A stretch of 20,927 bases of DNA from Smittium culicis (lineage: Eukaryota; Kickxellomycota; Harpellomycetes; Harpellales; Legeriomycetaceae), in the NCBI GenBank assembly GCA_001970855.1, contig LSSN01000106.1:8377-29303 (forward strand), given 5' to 3'. A program made the translations under genes and the position numbers. Every line of letters begins with the position of its first letter. The stretch's first letter is position 1. The notes beneath the pieces are model-generated. The model saw only the letters and a list, made by a program, of their open reading frames with translations. It searched no databases and was not told the DNA's origin. Shown here in pieces: positions 11,225 through 20,717 of this stretch.

Positions 11225-11270
11225 TTTTGTCCTTTCACTGACGGTAGTCTGTATATGTTGTCCGAAGCTA
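11225..11270 (+). mobile_element. Possible left-end fragment of a piggyBac-type MITE
   Basis: GTCCTTTCACTGACGGTAGT followed by CTGTATATGTTG resembles the family left end (CCCTTTCACGTGTGGTAG, then ACTGTTTCTGG). No matching right end (GGGAAAGGGTTAA) occurs about 150-200 bases further on, so it is either a truncated copy or a chance similarity. Confidence 0.35.
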
Positions 11271-11764
11271 TCCAAAAAAAAATAATAATTTTGTTTTTTC
11301 GACTCTCATTTCCCATGAAGGATTTAAGCATGATGAAATGGAAATACAAGTTAATTTTTTTTTATCATTGGTTTTTCAATATATATAAGATTCTTAGAAG
11401 TCACGGGTCTCTTTTTAATCGTTATTTCATTTCCTGTCATAATCGGATAAAAATATTATATATTCCAGATAATTATATAGATATGATACTCCGGTTTGAT
11501 TTAAATATAAAAGTAAAGTTGGTGAGTATGAAAATTGTAATCGAAAAAGCTCGACTCTGTAACAGCTTCACATAAGTGCATTAGTTAGTTTTTTCATGGG
11601 TAGTGGTTATCTTGAAACCAATAAAGAAAAAAAAGCGAAAAGCTATGCAAATATACCCTTATTTTTTAAAAATATCAGATACTTCGTTTGCTCATTAAAA
11701 TATCTGAGCTGTGAAATATATATGTAAAGTTAATTCTTTCAAGATCTTGTGCAGATTTTTTATA

Positions 11765-11961
11765 TTAACCCTTTCACGTGTGGTAGACTGTTTCTGGCCT
11801 ACAAATTATAGCCAATAGCTTTCAAATATAATACTTTAGTTCCGAGATTCGTTAATTTGCTGGCTTGCTGTGATTTAACAGCAAATAATAAATTTATTTT
11901 AAAATCATAAACGAATCAATAATTTAGTTTTTTTTAAGAGTGTTGGACGGGAAAGGGTTAA
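11765..11961 (+). mobile_element. piggyBac-type MITE, best-preserved copy
   Basis: A 197-base element with exact TTAA on both sides (11765-11768 and 11958-11961). Termini are CCCTTTCACGTGTGGTAGAC and GTGTTGGACGGGAAAGGG. The interior holds all family blocks: GGCCTACAAATTATAGCC, AGTTCCGAG, AACAGCAAATAATAAATTT and AAATCATAAACGAATCAATA. TTAA duplication plus termini starting CCC is the hallmark of piggyBac-superfamily elements (established knowledge). The element encodes no protein and would need a transposase supplied elsewhere. Confidence 0.95.
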
Positions 11962-13014
11962 AGCTCAGAGCAAAAAATAAGACAGCTATGCCAAGGTAAG
12001 AATTTTTTTTTGTATAAAATTTCTTTTATTCAACATTTTTAAGCATCTGAAATTTTGAGTTGGCTAAATAATCTAAGTATTAATATTTGTTGGGCTTAAT
12101 TTGCTTTATATCCAGTAAAAAATTTAAACTATATTTTTATTTGTTCATTTGGATCTACGTTGGGTAGTTTTGATGACTCAAAAAAGTTGTTCGCTCCTAG
12201 AAAGATAAAAAACAATTGCGTATAAATTTATAATTAAGTGAATTCATCACGCATATATGTATTATTACATATCAGTTTATTCGAGCAGGCTAATAAACAA
12301 TACCGCTAAGCTTCTATTGTTTATATTTACACTAATGCTAAAAATAGTTTTGCTTTAAAATTTAAACTATTAGGAATTATAGCCATGTTAATAAAAAAAA
12401 AATGCAAACACAGGTGTTTGATTTACACATGCATAAAATACTAGCCACTTATTTTTCCAAATAATAATTGTACGAGAAAAAAAACGCAAGTCTAATATTC
12501 ACAGCATCTTTTTTAAAGCCTAGTGCGATATGCATATGTATAAATGATTAATGTAAATTGACTGCATTAAAGCTAACAATTCAATTGTACCACGTTTGTT
12601 TAGGATTGCTTTTTCGATTTACTAAGCAAATTAAGGAACAAAGGCACAACTTTTTAATCAACATAATTAATCCAAGTCTTTAACAAAATCTAATCCTTAT
12701 ATTAAAAAAACCGTTTTCAATTTCGTCTTATTTAGCAACTAGTGATATTTTATCAATTTAAGCATTTATTGAATATTAGCTATTGAATATCAGATTTACA
12801 GACAGAAATAATATACATCAGCTATTAAACCCTCTAAAAAATCACAAGTGTTTTAGTAGCCTTACATCTTTTATATGGGGTTATAGTTAGAAACACGCTA
12901 CTTACCCTTCCCTCACTCGCTTAGATATACTATTTTAAAAATCTCGACGCTGATATAGCCCTTTAACAACAACTGATTTCTCGACAATTCTAGTATAAGG
13001 CTATTATCTTTAAT

Positions 13015-14416
13015 ATGAAAATTAGATATAGCTTAGATTTAGGTGAGTATAGATTACTTTAAGGCGTTAAACATTCAATATTGACTTTAGGTAAGTATAT
13101 AACTTTATTTAGCTTAAAAATAACTTTTATGTGGATTTTTAAAACCTTTAGATTTTGAATATCTCGAAAACCTGGAAGATATATTTAAAAACGAAGGGTA
13201 TGAAGTAGAAGATGCTCTCAAAAGAGTATTTTCGGTATTTATTGACGAGCTGATAGCTCTAATATTACTTACTGCAAGCCAACCTAACGGATCAGTAAAA
13301 TATGAAGGAATAGAAAAAGCTGTTGGCGACCTTCTACCGCTTGGGATTTTATATTATGAAATAACAATGTCCCTAGAGGCATTAACTAAGCAGTTGGGTG
13401 AGAGTAGACTTATGCTTGCGCAGCTTGCGCCCGATGCTCGTGGCACAAATACTGGCGGTAGTAACCAAAAGAAACCCGAAACAACATGTAAGCCTGACGA
13501 AAAAGAAGATGAAGATAATTTTATAGCTTCTGAAAATTTACTTGAAAAGGCACGAATAGGCATAGTTGAAATTATAAAATCTAAGAAAATATTTAGAGAG
13601 GGAAAAGCAGTGATGCTCAATAGCCCTACGTCTTCAGACTACTCAAATCCCATTCTATCGGCGGTATATCTTGTGTTGAAGAAAACTGCTAATTACTTCT
13701 TACTTTATGAAGCGACAAAAAGCGCAAAAATATTATCCTTGAACTCCTTCTTGGACCTTTTACTTAAAGAAAAGCAGTTAAAAACTCTACTTAAAAAAAT
13801 GACCATATTCCCAAAAATATTTTCTAAGGATAATGGCACTACATTTATTGAATTCAACCACTCTATAGATAAAGTCGATAAACGCATACTCATATTCAAA
13901 TATTCCGAAGCTGAAAAGATTGAGACATGGTTACTTAATAAAAAAGATAGAAGCGAGTCTGGTACACCAACCAAGAGGAAGGCTAGTTTATCTGAATTCA
14001 TATCGAACTTTAAATTAGCAATGGTGCCGCACTCAGATGATCCTCATTCTAAACTCGATGATAAAACATGTATAATTAAAACTAAGGAAAACTGGAGCCC
14101 AATTCCGTTTGATGACTTGCTGGCTAGTGGAAAGACACTAATAACTCCATTTGAAACTGCAATATTCTCGCCTGCTGATTATTATGACGACACTAATGAA
14201 GATAAAAGTGGCACTAAAAGCGATGAAAATGATTCGAGCAACAACGAGTTAACTATGAAAAATAAATTGAAATTTGGCCTTGGTCACATAAAGAGATTGT
14301 CAGCTAACATACAAGAACGAAGTAATCTAAAAAAAATTGGAATTTTTGGGCACAGAAAAACTTTATCAACGCCAACTGCATCTGAATGTTTACCAGACTG
14401 CAAACATCCTATTTAG
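13015..14416 (+). CDS. Unrecognised 430-residue protein, two exons
   Basis: I do not recognise this protein. Exon 1 (13015-13042) would encode MKIRYSLDL plus one base. Exon 2 (13152-14416) continues the frame in phase for 430 residues. The first ATG inside exon 2 is codon 82, but the reading frame before it looks genuinely coding (mixed composition, few N/I/K/Y runs), so the spliced start is preferred; an exon further upstream cannot be excluded. The N-terminal part (1-102) looks helical with a hydrophobic stretch near ELIALILLT. A polar linker rich in G, N, K, E and D spans about 103-131. A compact-looking middle follows, with LDLLLKEKQLKTLLKKM at about 210-226. After it come an acidic D/S/N-rich segment (about 350-375) and a basic tail (about 378-412, with LKFGLGHIKR and KKIGIFGHRK) that might bind lipid or nucleic acid (inference). 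It has no signal peptide or clear membrane helix. It converges on IDH2, with 251 bases between the stop codons. Confidence 0.7.
13043..13151 (+). other. Intron of the unrecognised gene, with an internal AG|GTAAGT
   Basis: A 109-base intron with donor TTTAG|GTGAGT (13043) and acceptor CCTTTAG (13151); the split codon G+AT gives Asp10 and keeps the frame. In its middle, at 13089-13094, lies a second junction-like sequence, CTTTAG|GTAAGT, closely resembling the outer donor context (TTTAGGTGAGTATA against TTTAGGTAAGTATA). It could be two successive introns of 49 or fewer and 61 bases with no exon between them, a decoy, or an alternative donor. Confidence 0.6.
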
Positions 14417-14667
14417 AAAATAAAATATTTAGTGTAATGATTTAACATGTAAATAAATACAATAATATTAAATATATAAACATCAAACTTTCAAAAAGAG
14501 TGCCTAATTTTTAATTTCGATTATTTGACAAATTAATACTTTATTATTTTTAATGTAGTAGCTCTTTTGAACTTTTATAGTTAGTTGACTAATAAAATGT
14601 GATATTAAATACTATTATATCGAATGTTATTTCTTTTTATTTAAAAAAAAAATTATTATGTGTAAAA
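14417..14667. other. Convergent 3' intergenic region
   Basis: 251 bases between the stop codons of the unrecognised plus-strand gene and minus-strand IDH2. It must hold both 3' untranslated regions. AATAAA-like words follow the plus-strand stop (for example near 14420 and 14450), consistent with, but not proof of, polyadenylation signals. No gene or repeat seen. Confidence 0.6.
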
Positions 14668-16150
14668 TTAAAGGTTAGAGATGATAGCGGATGTGAAATC
14701 AGAAGTTGAAGAGCTGCCACCCAAATCACCAGTACGGAACTTTCCTTCAGCAATGGTGTTCAAAGTAGCGTTCTTGATAGCGAAAGCTTTTTCGCCCAAG
14801 TTCATGTGTTCAAGCATCATACAAGCAGACAGGATTAGAGCGGTTGGGTTTGCCAAGTTCTTACCTGCAATATCTGGAGCAGTACCGTGGACTGATTCGA
14901 AGATAGAAGCATCCTTACCGATGTTGCCTGATGGAGTCAAGCCCAAACCACCAATAAGACCAGCGCACATATCGGATAAAATATCACCATACAAGTTAGG
15001 CATAACCATAACGGTATTGGAGAATGCATCTGGGTTTTTGACAATTTGCATACAAGCGCGATCTAAAATAATGCTATCCAGTTTAACATCTGGATATTCT
15101 TTGGAGATGTCAAGGCATGCTTGCAAGAACAAACCATCAGACAATTTCATGATACTTGCTTTGTGGATAGCAGTGACATGGTTGCGACCTGTGGACAAGG
15201 CGTGCTCAAAGGCAAATCTAGCGACACGACGACTCGCTGGTGAGGTAATCAATTTGATAGATTGCATAACACCTTCAACTACTTCGTGCTCGATTCCTGA
15301 GTATTCGCCTTCTGTATTTTCGCGAATCAAAACAGTGTCTACGTTTTCGTACAATGTTGCGTATCCTGGAATACTCTTGCATGGACGAACATTAGCATAA
15401 AGGTTGAAAGTTCTTCTTAGCAACAAGTTTAGTGATACGAAACCTTTACCGATAGGTGTCATTAAAGGGCCTTTAAAATAAAAGAGAAAAATTTTAGAAA
15501 AAACATCATCTAAAAAATAAATAAACTATTGAGAACATAAATAATGATATGGTAATACCTTTAAGGGCGATTTTTGTTTTCATGATAGAATCGACTGCAG
15601 GTTGAGGGAGCTTGGTTACACCATCAATCATGATTGGAGTGACTTCGACACTTTCCCATTCAATAGGGACCTATATAAATTATTTTTGAGCCTTTATTTA
15701 AAAACTGGAAATAATGATACTTTTTTGGTAAAATCAAAATAAATTACCTTGGCAGCTTCAAAGATCTTGACAACTGAATCAGATATTTCTGGACCAATTC
15801 CATTTCCAGGGATCAATGTAGCCAAGTAGTTTCCCTAAATACACAGTATAAATATATGAAGAAAACATTCGTTCCGGAAGTTTAATAAAGTACGCGTGAA
15901 ATTAAATATTTTACCCTTTCATTCTTAACCCCAGCATATGAACCGATAGATTTGTTGGCAACGGTACCATAAAGGCGCGAGCTGATTGACTATATGGTAT
16001 TGATTTATTTTTTTAATCGAAATATTAAAATGGTAAATAAACTATGTAAATGACCAATTTTATTGTTTTAAAAAAATGAGATAGGGAATCTTATATATAG
16101 TAAGCTATATTACTTACTGGTTTTAGGAAGCTATAGCAATTCTTCAACAT
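14668..16150 (-). CDS. IDH2: Isocitrate dehydrogenase [NAD], catalytic subunit 2, mitochondrial, five exons
   Basis: Oxidatively decarboxylates isocitrate to 2-oxoglutarate in the TCA cycle, in the mitochondrial matrix, normally as an oligomer with a regulatory IDH1-type subunit. Exons are 16150-16118, 15989-15915, 15834-15748, 15670-15559 and 15470-14668. The spliced protein is 369 residues, the same length as yeast Idh2. The presequence starts [11 protein letters not shown] and is basic, with a likely processing site near SRLY/G (residues 15-19). Isocitrate-contact motifs are SLNLLLRR (Ser115, Asn117, Arg121), NVRP (Arg131), Arg152 and Tyr159 ([11 protein letters not shown]) and Lys206. Metal ligands are the Asp pair 265/269 in NLYGDILSD. 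The NAD site is HGTAPDIAG with NLANP (about 297-311). The NVRP, YGDILSD and HGTAPDIAG motifs mark it as the catalytic (IDH2/alpha) rather than the regulatory type. The GDGIG motif near the N-terminus reads GNGIG here. Confidence 0.96.
15471..15558 (-). other. IDH2 intron 4
   Basis: 88 bases, donor AAAG|GTATTA, acceptor TTTAAAG; splits a glycine codon (G + GC) in the ALKG/PL segment conserved in the family. Confidence 0.92.
15671..15747 (-). other. IDH2 intron 3
   Basis: 77 bases, donor AAG|GTAATT, acceptor TATATAG; lies between codons, joining EAAK to VPIEW as in the yeast protein. Confidence 0.92.
15835..15914 (-). other. IDH2 intron 2
   Basis: 80 bases, donor AGG|GTAAAA, acceptor TATTTAG, with a branch-like ATTAAAC; lies between codons, joining VKNER to [10 protein letters not shown]. 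Confidence 0.9.
15990..16117 (-). other. IDH2 intron 1
   Basis: 128 bases, donor CCA|GTAAGT, acceptor CATATAG; lies between codons and splits the mitochondrial presequence ([11 protein letters not shown] from SISSRLYG). Inferred from splice sites and from the presequence-like product, so slightly less certain than the internal introns. Confidence 0.82.
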
Positions 16151-16568
16151 ATTTTCAAACAAAAAAAAACACGATGTAATAATAGTGAGCTTGTTTTCTT
16201 TTATACTGAAAAGTATATATTTAGTCAACCAATACTAAAATAAACCTTTATTTTTTTGTCTTGCTATGACCTGAAAAAAACCCATCAAAAAATTTTCGTG
16301 TAGATTTTTTATTCTAGCTTTGAGCTACAAAAGGGCTCTGGCCAATACATTCCCAGTATAATAGATAATAACTATAGCCCTTTACCATTAGCTAAGTATA
16401 TATTTTGATTGATCTAATCTACTTTTACCCACACGCTTAGATGATTGAGCTGTCCAATAATCAGCTTGTATTCATGTACACATTTTCTGGCCAGTAATCA
16501 ATACGCATAAATATACAGCAGGTCAACTGAATCTAGTAACGAATAACGTTTTAAATTAGCTCTGAGAA

Positions 16569-16603
16569 GTTTTTTTTAGAGCCACTTAAAGCTCTAAAAA
16601 AAC
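16569..16603. repeat. Inverted repeat with long A/T arms
   Basis: GTTTTTTTTAGAGC and GCTCTAAAAAAAC are inverted arms (14 and 13 bases) around an 8-base loop, CACTTAAA. It can form a hairpin or cruciform. It lies about 420 bases upstream of the IDH2 start. No gene is linked to it; an RNA polymerase III-type T run or chance are both possible. Confidence 0.65.
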
Positions 16604-19600
16604 GATAAATCCGAAATTGAAACTAATGCAAGCTTTTTTTTTGCAAGCTAAATTTTCAAAATCTGCTGCATATGTATTATCATCAAATACATCACAGCTT
16701 TCACTAGTTCATGAAAAGAATAATATCGCCTATAAAGCAATAACTTTTAGCGCGAAAAGAAAAATAAAACTCAATTTTGCTACTTTTTATAGCTTTATAC
16801 TTCACTATATCTTTTTTATCCTCAAATATAATGATTAAAAAATGTAGGCAAAATATTATTAACTTTGTATTACAATAATATTTCAAAATAAATAACTTTA
16901 GTATAATCTAAAATCCATATAAGTTGATTACATTCGAAGTTAATTTAATAAATTTTAAATTTGATAAACTGAAACAACCAAACTAGATAAAATCCCCCTT
17001 TTTTCGAAAATGGTTATTATAGCCTATTAATTCTGCAATTATTATACCCGCCTTTAATCAGTATAAAATTTATTAGTTATACTATATAGATGGTTATCTT
17101 ATTTGAATAGGGTATCATAAGCCATCTTGCGTATTTAAAATATCGTTTTTTATATGAGAGCAGTTTGGTTACATGCATGAAATTTTCACTAAAAATTTAG
17201 TTCGTATTTGAAGTAGCTGATATAAGCATATATTTATTAATAGATTGTATGTAATCTCACTCTTGGAATTTTTTTTAAAATCTAATCAAGCTTGCATTTT
17301 AAGACCTAAACATAAAATTAATAAATAGTCTATTTCGCTTTCTTTTTTAGTGCTATCTTTTTAACTATACTAACTCGCGAAAACTATAATAGTGAAAATT
17401 TTAAATATCTGGCTTTTTTTAGCTAAGTATTTTTTTGAATTATAAAAAAATTGAGATATTCAAATCGATAGATAAAACATATGAGTTTAATAAAATAAAT
17501 AGATACATACAAATGGATACATTTTTTTAATTTTCATCTAAAATAACTGAATTTTTACTTTATTATATTTTTCAAAGCCTATAACCCGTGTAGTTGATAT
17601 TAAATATGTGATTTTTTGGCTTAAAACGTGCAACTACAGTTGGTGTTCATTTTTATCTTATATACAGCTTTTGATCTAAAAAACGAAATACTAATATTTT
17701 GGATAACACAAATTTACAAAGATATATAAAATCTAGTTTAAAATTTCTTGATACTATTTTGAATAAACATAATACTAAAATAAAAGTTAAAAATAACAGA
17801 AAATTTTCGGCATTTGTCACAACTTTTATCGGCGATTTATCGCATTTATAAAGTATTAAAGATAAAATAATCCCTTAATATATAATCTGTTATATTTTAT
17901 GGCGAGTATTTTTAAATGCTAAATACTTTGTGTTCAAAAACCTTTTTTTTATTTTTCAAATTACTTCTAATATTCTTATTGATAATTATATATAAAGTGC
18001 ACAATTCTACTATTAAATTATTATTATTTTATTTCCTGAAAATTAATAAACATTAAAAAAAATATTTCATGCTTTAGCAACTTTCTCTGAATTAATATAA
18101 TATTTTTTTACAATTAGCTATAAATAATCATATGTAGTAGTTACTAATAAATATATAATTATATCATATTTAGTTACCATTGATTATTGATATAGATTGA
18201 AATTATCTATACTCTATCGAAATCCTATATTAAATTTATCTTTATAATTTAATAAAAGAGCAACATTAACTATGACACATTTTTTAAAAAAAAACGCACA
18301 TTTCTAAAATTGCAAAAATTTTGTGTGCTTGAATACTATTCTCTAATAAACTGAGTTATTATATTTCTATTTATTTTATTAGATTAAAAAAATATATGCT
18401 TTCATAAATACATGGATGACATAAAAAAGAATTTTTTCAGTTCTATAATTTACATGATTAGTTTTTACTATTTTAAGACTGATTAATTTTTAAAAAAATT
18501 TCTGATTATAAAAGTTTTATTTTTAAATACGAATTATTATTAATTTATTTATTTAGTAAATCTTTCTATTACAAAATCAATTAAATTTGATAAACCAAAA
18601 TTTTTTTGCAGAAAATTAAGATACTTTGCATATTTATGACACAATTTAAAATAACGTCTAATATTATTTATTGAAAATTTTCATCAATTTTTATAAAAGT
18701 GCGCAAAATAGATGGTCTATATATTTTTAAAATATTTCGTATATTCTAATTATTTCACATAATTTAATTTAACTTTTAAACTAAACGTCAATTAAAATTT
18801 TCTGTCGGGGCTTTTTTAACATTATATAAATCAATTATAAATTTATAAATATATATTATTCTTAAATATTTGATTAAGGATACTTATAGTTTTTTTGTAG
18901 ATTTAAATATATTTATATCACATCTGTTTTTAAAAAATCATTAAAAATAACAATACCAGAATTTTGAACTATTAAACTGTTAAATAGTATATTTTTTTCC
19001 TTAAAATATTTTGAGAGCATAATTTTCGGTCTTTAAACTCAAAAAATATAATTTAATCACAATTAATATAATTATAACATCTTAAATGTGTGTGTGTTGG
19101 TATTTTATGTTTTTAAGCCAATTTTTGCACACATTAAAAAATATCCATTTTTTTTATAATTATAAATTGTACACATTTAATTTTGAAATTTGAATTTTCA
19201 ATTTTGAATGATTTATTATTTTTAATTACAATTATAAAAACTAAAATGCAATTCTTTATCTTTAAATTTCAAATTAAATATAAAACTAAATTTATTAAAA
19301 CAACGGCATTGTATATTTTCTGCAAAGCTCAGTGTATGTAAGAATTTTAAAATAAATATTAATTATATATTTATTTCGTTTCTCAAATATTAATAGAGCT
19401 TATTTACATAAATTTATATTCTATGGCATTAAGATGATATTTATTTTTAAAAATTTCCGTGTTTTTTGAGCTCAAATTTTAAATAAAAAACCACCTGGTC
19501 TGATAATACACTATCTCTTATTTGATTTATAAACCGAAATAACTCTAATTTTTACTATTAAATTATATAAAAATCATTATATCTGAATATTTTAGTATTT

Positions 19601-19705
19601 TGATATTTTGATATTTGATAAAGCTTTAATATTTCCGTTTTTATGCTATAAAATATGCACTTGATAATTTTTTGGCGCGTAAATTGCCGCAAATTTATTA
19701 TTTTT

Positions 19706-19750
19706 TCAAATGCATTATTAATGCGTTTGAATATTTTATCAAATGCATTA
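19706..19750. repeat. Short direct and inverted repeats of TCAAATGCATTA
   Basis: TCAAATGCATTA occurs at 19706-19717 and again at 19739-19750. Between them, AATGCGTTTGA is a near-inverted copy, and ATATGCATTAGA follows the second. Four related words within 60 bases in a sequence otherwise poor in GC is more than expected by eye. Function unknown. Confidence 0.5.
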
Positions 19751-19989
19751 AATATGCATTAGATTTACTTTTTTTTAATTTTACAGCCAAAAAATAAGTA
19801 AAATGGCACGGTTCTAATTTTCTGTTTTACAAATAAAAAAATACTTTTTTTTAGTAAAAATTTTAATGTTTTACACTCATTCTCTATTATATATTTTTAT
19901 GCTGCTTATACCATTATATTTTTTTGAGTCAAAAACAGTTCAGCAAAAGTTTTAAATATTTTTATAGTGCTTACTGCATAACAAATACT

Positions 19990-20220
19990 TTTTTCTCTAC
20001 TAATTTTTTTATTCAATTTATTTTCTTTATTTTATTTATTTTCTTTTTTCACTCCATTCTAATTTTGATTTTATTGTTATAAACCCCTCCTCTTTTTCGC
20101 TCTATTTATCCTCGCCATTTTTCACTCTGATTACTCTCCCCCTTTTTAACTCTATTTTTTTTCCGCTTTCCCTTTTTCACATATACTTTCACAATCCATT
20201 TTTCACCTTTTTTCATTACA
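19990..20220. repeat. Pyrimidine-biased tract with degenerate tandem units
   Basis: The plus strand is almost all C and T for about 230 bases. Within it a core TTTTTCRCTC or TTTTTAACTC recurs at roughly 24-30 base spacing (near 20094, 20119, 20144, 20174 and 20203), usually preceded by CC. This looks like a worn minisatellite. It is the only marked purine/pyrimidine strand asymmetry in the window. It lies about 500 bases beyond the stop of the piggyBac-like gene. Confidence 0.55.
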
Positions 20221-20717
20221 TTTATCTTATGAATTTATTCTTTTCTTCTAGGCACGAACACAATTTCAAATTTGTTCACGAATATACAAAAAGAATTGAA
20301 TCAACATCTTATCGAGAATGAACCAAACCTATTCACGAATCTTAAACAAAATAAAAAAGATTAGATTTATCTTTTCATCCTAATACAGATTCGAATTTCA
20401 AGTTTTGAAAATCCAATATTTATAAATACAGTTAAGTTTTCTATTTACTTATATTGTTAAGATTATAAATAATTGGAATTATTACTTATGCTTAGTATGA
20501 TTTATATTTAAAATGTATAGGTCTGAATATTATCTATTCCTATACAGACTTTGATTTAAATATGTCCAATTCATTCCATGTATGTATTAATTCATTACTG
20601 GCTTCAAATAAATAGAATTAATGATAATTTAATATTTAAACATTATTATTTATTGTAAGCTTAATTATTATAACAAAAAATAATAAAACAATTTATAAAA
20701 CATCTTTATCTCATTCA

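Larger units (their letters stand above)
7543..13014. other. 5.5 kb gene-free, AT-rich spacer with a MITE cluster
   Basis: No gene can be supported here. The largest frames (11213-11575 plus, 11110-11349 minus) overlap on opposite strands, are rich in F/I/K/Y/N as expected of AT-rich noise, and show no motif. The stretch beside 7543 is the promoter side of the KEX1-like gene. Five clear piggyBac-type short elements and one fragment lie between 8.3 and 12.0 kb. The remainder (7.7-8.3, 10.2-11.2 and 12.0-13.0 kb) is plain AT-rich sequence with homopolymer runs. Confidence 0.65.
16151..20717. other. 4.6 kb AT-rich desert
   Basis: No supportable gene. The stretch next to 16151 is the promoter side of IDH2. 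From about 16.9 to 20.0 kb the sequence becomes even more AT-rich, with dense TATA/AAAT words and no frame longer than noise. It contains an inverted repeat at 16569-16603, short direct repeats around 19706-19750 and a pyrimidine-biased stretch at about 19990-20220, each listed separately. Confidence 0.6.

Noticed and set aside
11213..11575. 120-codon plus-strand open frame, overlapping a 79-codon minus-strand frame.
   Set aside because: Composition is that of AT-rich noise (F, I, K, Y, L), no motif is seen, and it overlaps a possible MITE fragment.
12902..12975. TTACCCTTCCCTCACTCGCTT resembling a reverse MITE start.
   Set aside because: The following sequence does not match the family interior and there is no opposite terminus at the expected distance.
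14681..15400. 239-codon plus-strand open frame.
   Set aside because: It is antisense to the last exon of IDH2, whose motifs are unmistakable on the minus strand.
16386..16440. Weak resemblance to a reverse MITE end (TATTTTGATTGATCTAATC followed by CCCACACG).
   Set aside because: No GAAAGGGTTAA follows, no partner end is found upstream, and the internal blocks are missing.
16617..16886. Overlapping open frames of 60-73 codons on both strands.
   Set aside because: Short, AT-driven composition, mutually overlapping, no motif or splice context.
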